This document shows positions 60,226 to 64,000 of a stretch of 64,000 nucleotides of DNA, one piece after another. Position numbers and translations under genes: made by a program. The DNA comes from Geothrix terrae (lineage in GTDB: Bacteria; Acidobacteriota; Holophagae; Holophagales; Holophagaceae): positions 124,001-188,000 of the forward strand of contig NZ_JAKZLA010000004.1 in the NCBI RefSeq assembly GCF_022808775.1. The letters are read 5' to 3'. A model generated the notes under the pieces. That model was not told where the DNA came from. It did not search any database and saw nothing but the letters and a program-made list of their open reading frames with translations. Position 1 is the first letter of the stretch; each line of letters starts with the position of its first letter.

Positions 60226-60681
60226 ATGTCCCAGCCCTGGACCACGCTCTTCTCCCTCAACCGTCAGGTCCTGATGGCCAGGAACCTGGCCGATGTCACC
60301 CAGGGCCAGGCGGACCAGCCGCCGGCGCCCCACGTGAACAGCATCACGTGGATCCTCACCCACCTCGTGGAGAACCGCCGCTGGCTCCTGGGAACCCTGC
60401 TGGAGTCCGACGACCGGCCGGCGGCCACCGGGCCCCGGTCCCTGGCACAGCTCGAGGCCGCGATGGACGAGACGCAGGCGGCCCTGGCCGAGGCCTTCGA
60501 CGCCGTCGTCGACTGGCGCGAGCCGCGGATTCATCCCGCCATGCAGGTTGCCCTCCCTCTGGAGCAGATCGTGGGCACCTTCCTCATGGAGGAGGCCTAC
60601 CACCTGGGCCAGATCGGCACCGCCCGGAAGCTCATGGGGATGCCCGGCGCGATGAAGGCGCCCGAGACGGGGAGGGTCTAG
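60226..60681 (+). CDS. DinB/YfiT-like four-helix metal protein
   Basis: A 151-residue protein of the DinB superfamily. Likely metal ligands are histidines in NSITWILTHLVENRRWLL and EEAYHLGQIGTARKLM. Relatives include thiol S-transferases using bacillithiol or mycothiol, but many have unknown function. AGGAGG precedes the ATG. It is 126 bases downstream of the ArsR gene and may belong to the same stress unit. Its end overlaps the convergent SDR by four bases. Confidence 0.85.
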   Translation: MSQPWTTLFSLNRQVLMARNLADVTQGQADQPPAPHVNSITWILTHLVENRRWLLGTLLESDDRPAATGPRSLAQLEAAMDETQAALAEAFDAVVDWREPRIHPAMQVALPLEQIVGTFLMEEAYHLGQIGTARKLMGMPGAMKAPETGRV

Positions 60682-61562
60682 ACCGCCATCCGGACCTTCA
60701 GCAGGTCCCTCCGCACGATCTCCTCCGCCCTGGCGAGGAACTCGCCCATGTCCCAGTTCACGCTGACGTAGCGTCCCGACAGCCAGTCGCGTCGCTCGGA
60801 GGCGAGGAAGGCGAGGGTGTCCCCCGCCAGCTCGGGCGTATCGACGAGGATCGCGTGCGTGTGGGCGGGCATGCGGCTCCCCAACTCCGTCAGGACGCCA
60901 CCAGGATGGATCGCATAGGCCAGAAGCCCCTGGTCGGCGTACTCGGCGGCGAGGAACTCGGTCAGCCGGAGCAGCGCCAGCTTCGACGTCTGGTACCCGC
61001 TCGCACCAGGCCGCACGTGGTGCGCGCCGATGCTGGAGGTGTTGACGACCGTCCGGTCCCCGCCCTGCAACAGCAGCGGGAGCAGCGCCCGTGTCACGAG
61101 GTACGGCCCCCGCAGGTTGATGGTCATGGCCTTCCACCACTCGTCCGGATCCGACTCGGCCAGCGGCGCGGAGGCTTCCAGGTAGCCGGCGTTGTTGATC
61201 AGGAGGTCGAGGCGGTCCTCCAGGGCCTCCTCGAGCCTGGCCGCGGCCTCCTGCACACTGGCTGGATCCGCGACGTCGAGCGGGACACGGACAACCCTGG
61301 GCGGGGGAAGGTCAGGATGAGCCACCCTGGCCACCTCCCGGAGCTCCTGTTCCAGGGCGTGGAGGTCGGAGCGGGCGCCGAGGGCGATGGCGGCGGCGCC
61401 CGCTTTCGCGAAGGCGCGCGCAGTGGCGCGGCCGATGCCTCTGGAGGCACCGGTGATGAAGACATGCCGGCCCCGGAAGGAGGCGTGCTGGCTGGGGTCG
61501 ATGGCCGGATAGGTATCGTGATGGACGGTGGGCGTGAAATCGGTTCCATTGGGCGCGGGCAT
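60678..61562 (-). CDS. SDR family oxidoreductase
   Basis: A 294-residue classical short-chain dehydrogenase with an N-terminal extension of about 30 residues. TGASRGIG is the cofactor motif, NNAG follows LDLLI, and the catalytic triad is Ser (NTSSIG), Tyr and Lys in SGYQTSKLAL. The substrate is unknown. The ATG at 61562 was chosen as the first after a purine-rich GAGAGGA; an open frame upstream has no start signal. It is convergent with DinB. Confidence 0.85.
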   Translation of the reverse strand: MPAPNGTDFTPTVHHDTYPAIDPSQHASFRGRHVFITGASRGIGRATARAFAKAGAAAIALGARSDLHALEQELREVARVAHPDLPPPRVVRVPLDVADPASVQEAAARLEEALEDRLDLLINNAGYLEASAPLAESDPDEWWKAMTINLRGPYLVTRALLPLLLQGGDRTVVNTSSIGAHHVRPGASGYQTSKLALLRLTEFLAAEYADQGLLAYAIHPGGVLTELGSRMPAHTHAILVDTPELAGDTLAFLASERRDWLSGRYVSVNWDMGEFLARAEEIVRRDLLKVRMAV

Positions 61563-61704
61563 CTGGGTCAGGTCCTCTCGAGTGGTGTCCGGAAAGGCCG
61601 GTGGCAAAGGGGGAGACGCCGGGGGCCTCCATCTTCCGTGTTCCAACCCCGAAGTCAAACGAGGGGACAGACCCGCAGCTCGACGGATCGAACCCCCAGG
61701 GCCC

Positions 61705-64000
61705 TCATTCCCCCACGAACCCCGCCCACTCCGCCAGCACGCGCTGGGCCTGAATCACGGGGCCGCCCTCGCTGGGTGGCATGGGCAGGAGCACGGCGCC
61801 GTCGGGATTGAGCTGGGCGTCCTTCCGGGCGCGGACCCAGGCCAGGAGCTTCGCGGCGTCCACGGGTGTCTGGGGGCTGAGGCGGAGCTTGAGGCGGCCG
61901 GATTGGACCGTGACTTCGCTGACCGCCAGGGCCTGGGCCCGCAGCTTCACCTTCAGCACTTCGAAGAAGCGCTGGGTGTCCGTGTCGTCCTCGGGCACAT
62001 GCCCGAAGCGGTCCTCCAGATCCAGGCGGTAGAGGTCCAGGTCCTTCTCCTCCCGCAACCGCGAGATGCGCTTGTAGGCCACCAGGCGCTCGGCGGCCTG
62101 GTCGATCCAGCGGCGGCTGAGCTGGGCGCCCGGCGCCAGGCCGTCCACCTTCACTTCGAACGCGGTGCTGGGCTGGCCCTGCAGTTCCTGGAGCGTCTCC
62201 TCCAGCAGCTTCACGTAGAGCTCGAAGCCGATGTCGTGGATGTGGCCGGACTGCTCGCCGCCCAGCAGGTTGCCGGCGCCGCGCAGCTCCAGGTCCATGG
62301 CCGCCACGCGGAAGCCCGAGCCCAGCTCGGAGAAGTCTTCGAGCGCCTGGAGGCGCTTGCGGGCGTCCTCGCTGATCTCGTGCTTGGGCGGGATCATCAG
62401 GTAGGCGTAGGCCGGCACGTCGCTGCGGCCCACGCGGCCCCGCAACTGGTAGAGCTGACTCAGCCCGAAAGCATCCGCACGGTGGACGATGAGCGTGTTG
62501 GCGTTGGGCACGTCCAGGCCGTTCTCCACGATGGTGGTGGCCACCAGCACGTCGATGCGGCCCTCCATGAAGCCCAGCATCACCTGCTCCAGCCCCTCGT
62601 CGCTCATCTGGCCGTGGCCCACGGCCACGCGGGCGTCGGGCACCAGCTCGCGCACGCGCGCGGCGATGCTGACGATGGACTCCACGCGGTTGTGCACCAG
62701 ATAGACCTGACCACCGCGGCGCAGCTCGAACTGGACGGCCGTCTGCACCAGCTCGTCGCTCCAGGGCGCCACCACGGTCTCGATGGCCAGCCTGTCCTTC
62801 GGCGGCGTCTCGATGAGGCTGATCTCGCGGAGGCCCGTGAGGCTCATGTGGAGGGTGCGGGGGATGGGCGTGGCGCTGAGCGCGAGCTGGTCCACGTTGA
62901 GGCGCAGCTTCTTCAGCTTCTCCTTGTGGCCCACGCCGAAGCGCTGCTCCTCGTCCACCACCACGAGGCCCAGGTCGGCGAACTTCACACGGGCGCCCAG
63001 CAGCTGGTGAGTGCCGATGACGATCTCCACCTTGCCGTCGGCCACCTCCTGGAGGATGCGCTTCTGCTCCGCGGGATCGACGAAGCGGTTCAGCATCTCG
63101 ATGCGGATGGGGAAGCCCGCAAAGCGCTCCTTGAAGGTGCGGAAGTGCTGGAAGCAGAGCACGGTGGTGGGGCACAGCACGGCCACCTGGCGGCCTTCGA
63201 GGGCCACCTTGGCGGCGGCGCGCATGGCGACTTCCGTCTTACCGAAGCCCACGTCGCCCACCAGCAGTCGGTCCATGGGGCGCGGTGACTCCAGGTCGGC
63301 CTTCACGGCCTCGATGGCTTCGATCTGGTCCGGCGTGGGCGTGAAGGGGAAGCTGGCGTCGAAGGCCGCCATGTCGGGCCCGTCCGGAGGGTAGGCGTGG
63401 CCCTTCTCCAGCTTGCGCTGGGCGTAGAGCTTCAGCAGCTCGTCGGCCATGTCGCGGATGGCCCTCTTGGCTTTGCGCTTGACCTTGGCCCAGGAGGCGC
63501 CGCCCAGCTTGTCCAGGGGCGGCAGGTGGCCCTCGGCGCCGGTGTAGCGCTGGACGAGATCGGCCCGCTCCAGGCTGACGTTGAGCTGGCCGCCGTCGGC
63601 GTAGCGCAGCTGGAGCACCTCCAGTTCCTCGCCGCCCACGGTGAGGGTGGCGAAGCCCACGAACTCGCCGATGCCGTGGTCGAGATGCACCACGCGGTCG
63701 CCGGGCTTGAGGTCCCGCAGGTCCGACAGGAAGGCCGCGCTGCGGGACTTCTTGGGTGCCGCCTGGATGGCCTTGCGGCCGAAGACCTCGCGCTCGGTGA
63801 AGAGGGCGAGGCGGCACTCCTTGATGAGCACGCCGGCGCTGAGGTTCAGGCGGAGGGCCCGGCAGCCCGCCTCGGTGCCATAGGCCTGGGGCAGGTCGTA
63901 GTCCCGCAGGAATTCCGCGAAGCGGTCCCGCATGCCGGGCGTCGAGCCCGCCAGCACCACCCGGAAGCCCGTGAGGGCCAGCTCCTGCACCTGCTCCGCC
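61705..64000 (-). CDS. mfd: Transcription-repair coupling factor Mfd, 5' part beyond window
   Basis: The last 764 residues of Mfd; the gene continues past base 64000. Visible are the end of the UvrB-like region, the RNA-polymerase-interacting domain (DLKPGDRVVHLDHGIGEFVG), the translocase core with Walker A GDVGFGKTEVAM and DEEQ (VVVDEEQRFGVGH), GRVGRSDVPAYAYL, and the C-terminal TRCF domain. Mfd frees RNA polymerase stalled at lesions and recruits UvrA. The N-terminal UvrB-homology domains lie outside the window. Confidence 0.97.
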   Translation of the reverse strand, partial: AEQVQELALTGFRVVLAGSTPGMRDRFAEFLRDYDLPQAYGTEAGCRALRLNLSAGVLIKECRLALFTEREVFGRKAIQAAPKKSRSAAFLSDLRDLKPGDRVVHLDHGIGEFVGFATLTVGGEELEVLQLRYADGGQLNVSLERADLVQRYTGAEGHLPPLDKLGGASWAKVKRKAKRAIRDMADELLKLYAQRKLEKGHAYPPDGPDMAAFDASFPFTPTPDQIEAIEAVKADLESPRPMDRLLVGDVGFGKTEVAMRAAAKVALEGRQVAVLCPTTVLCFQHFRTFKERFAGFPIRIEMLNRFVDPAEQKRILQEVADGKVEIVIGTHQLLGARVKFADLGLVVVDEEQRFGVGHKEKLKKLRLNVDQLALSATPIPRTLHMSLTGLREISLIETPPKDRLAIETVVAPWSDELVQTAVQFELRRGGQVYLVHNRVESIVSIAARVRELVPDARVAVGHGQMSDEGLEQVMLGFMEGRIDVLVATTIVENGLDVPNANTLIVHRADAFGLSQLYQLRGRVGRSDVPAYAYLMIPPKHEISEDARKRLQALEDFSELGSGFRVAAMDLELRGAGNLLGGEQSGHIHDIGFELYVKLLEETLQELQGQPSTAFEVKVDGLAPGAQLSRRWIDQAAERLVAYKRISRLREEKDLDLYRLDLEDRFGHVPEDDTDTQRFFEVLKVKLRAQALAVSEVTVQSGRLKLRLSPQTPVDAAKLLAWVRARKDAQLNPDGAVLLPMPPSEGGPVIQAQRVLAEWAGFVGE

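Overview
The window is GC-rich (about two thirds G+C by eye) chromosomal DNA from a Gram-negative bacterium. KdsC-type LPS sugar chemistry, an RND/adaptor/TolC tripartite pump, lipobox-bearing lipoproteins and HtpX all point to an outer membrane. Multihaem c-type cytochromes, a short-Q-loop cytochrome bd oxidase, an animal-type alanine aminotransferase and many secreted peptidases would fit an acidobacterium of the Holophaga/Geothrix kind. That placement is inference from gene content only; no rRNA or other marker is present. I see no phage, insertion sequence, plasmid or CRISPR array.

Layout, left to right. 1-5.5 kb: two tandem MFS transporters, an aminotransferase-SDR pair and an acyl-CoA dehydrogenase. 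5.9-12.7 kb: cold-shock protein, TPR and transglutaminase-like/TPR proteins, an ArnA-type formyltransferase, a FabH-like synthase, a PepSY-like protein and an SPFH-SHOCT protein. 12.7-16.2 kb: an operon of a lysine-less biotinyl-like domain, a true biotin carrier, an enoyl-CoA hydratase and a CDF metal transporter, then divergent ychF. 16.2-20.5 kb: a large papain-like peptidase with TIG and dockerin-like modules, translationally coupled to a small lipoprotein, preceded by htpX. 20.6-24.7 kb: a partner-switching cassette (STAS, HATPase, SpoIIE phosphatase) divergent from a GAF-like/proline-rich protein, then a FYDLN zinc-ribbon protein. 24.7-31.4 kb: adenosine deaminase flanked by palindromic repeats, tRNA-Arg(TCG), tRNA-Leu(TAG), tig, clpP, hisC and recQ. 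31.6-36.8 kb: a membrane multihaem cytochrome, cmk, a small HEAGH membrane protein and cydAB. 37-44.8 kb: a nine-gene minus-strand cluster headed by an ArsR regulator, containing TolC, adaptor, RND pump, a DUF2892 protein, a DUF6132-like protein, thioredoxin, rhodanese and OsmC. 45-64 kb: kdsC, M3 peptidase, patatin lipoprotein, SET-domain protein, ABM and epimerase genes, a glutaminase-like protein lacking its cysteine, a tethered trihaem lipoprotein, an S9 peptidase, surE, a HAD 5'-nucleotidase, a threefold-repeat secreted protein, an SRPBCC-ArsR pair with paired palindromes, DinB, SDR, and the 3' part of mfd running off the right edge.

The most interesting candidates are: (1) the dockerin-like protease coupled to a lipoprotein that may be its cohesin-like anchor; (2) the ArsR/RND/thiol-relay cluster, in which the two halves of a YgaP-type protein are separate genes, suggesting export or detoxification of reactive sulfur; (3) three copies of a hairpin repeat around the adenosine deaminase gene whose stems differ by compensating changes. 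A recurrent promoter pattern (a TTG- or TG-containing -35 box, 17 bases, then TAGAAT or TAGACT) is seen before several genes. All functional statements are from reading the sequence; no database search was run.
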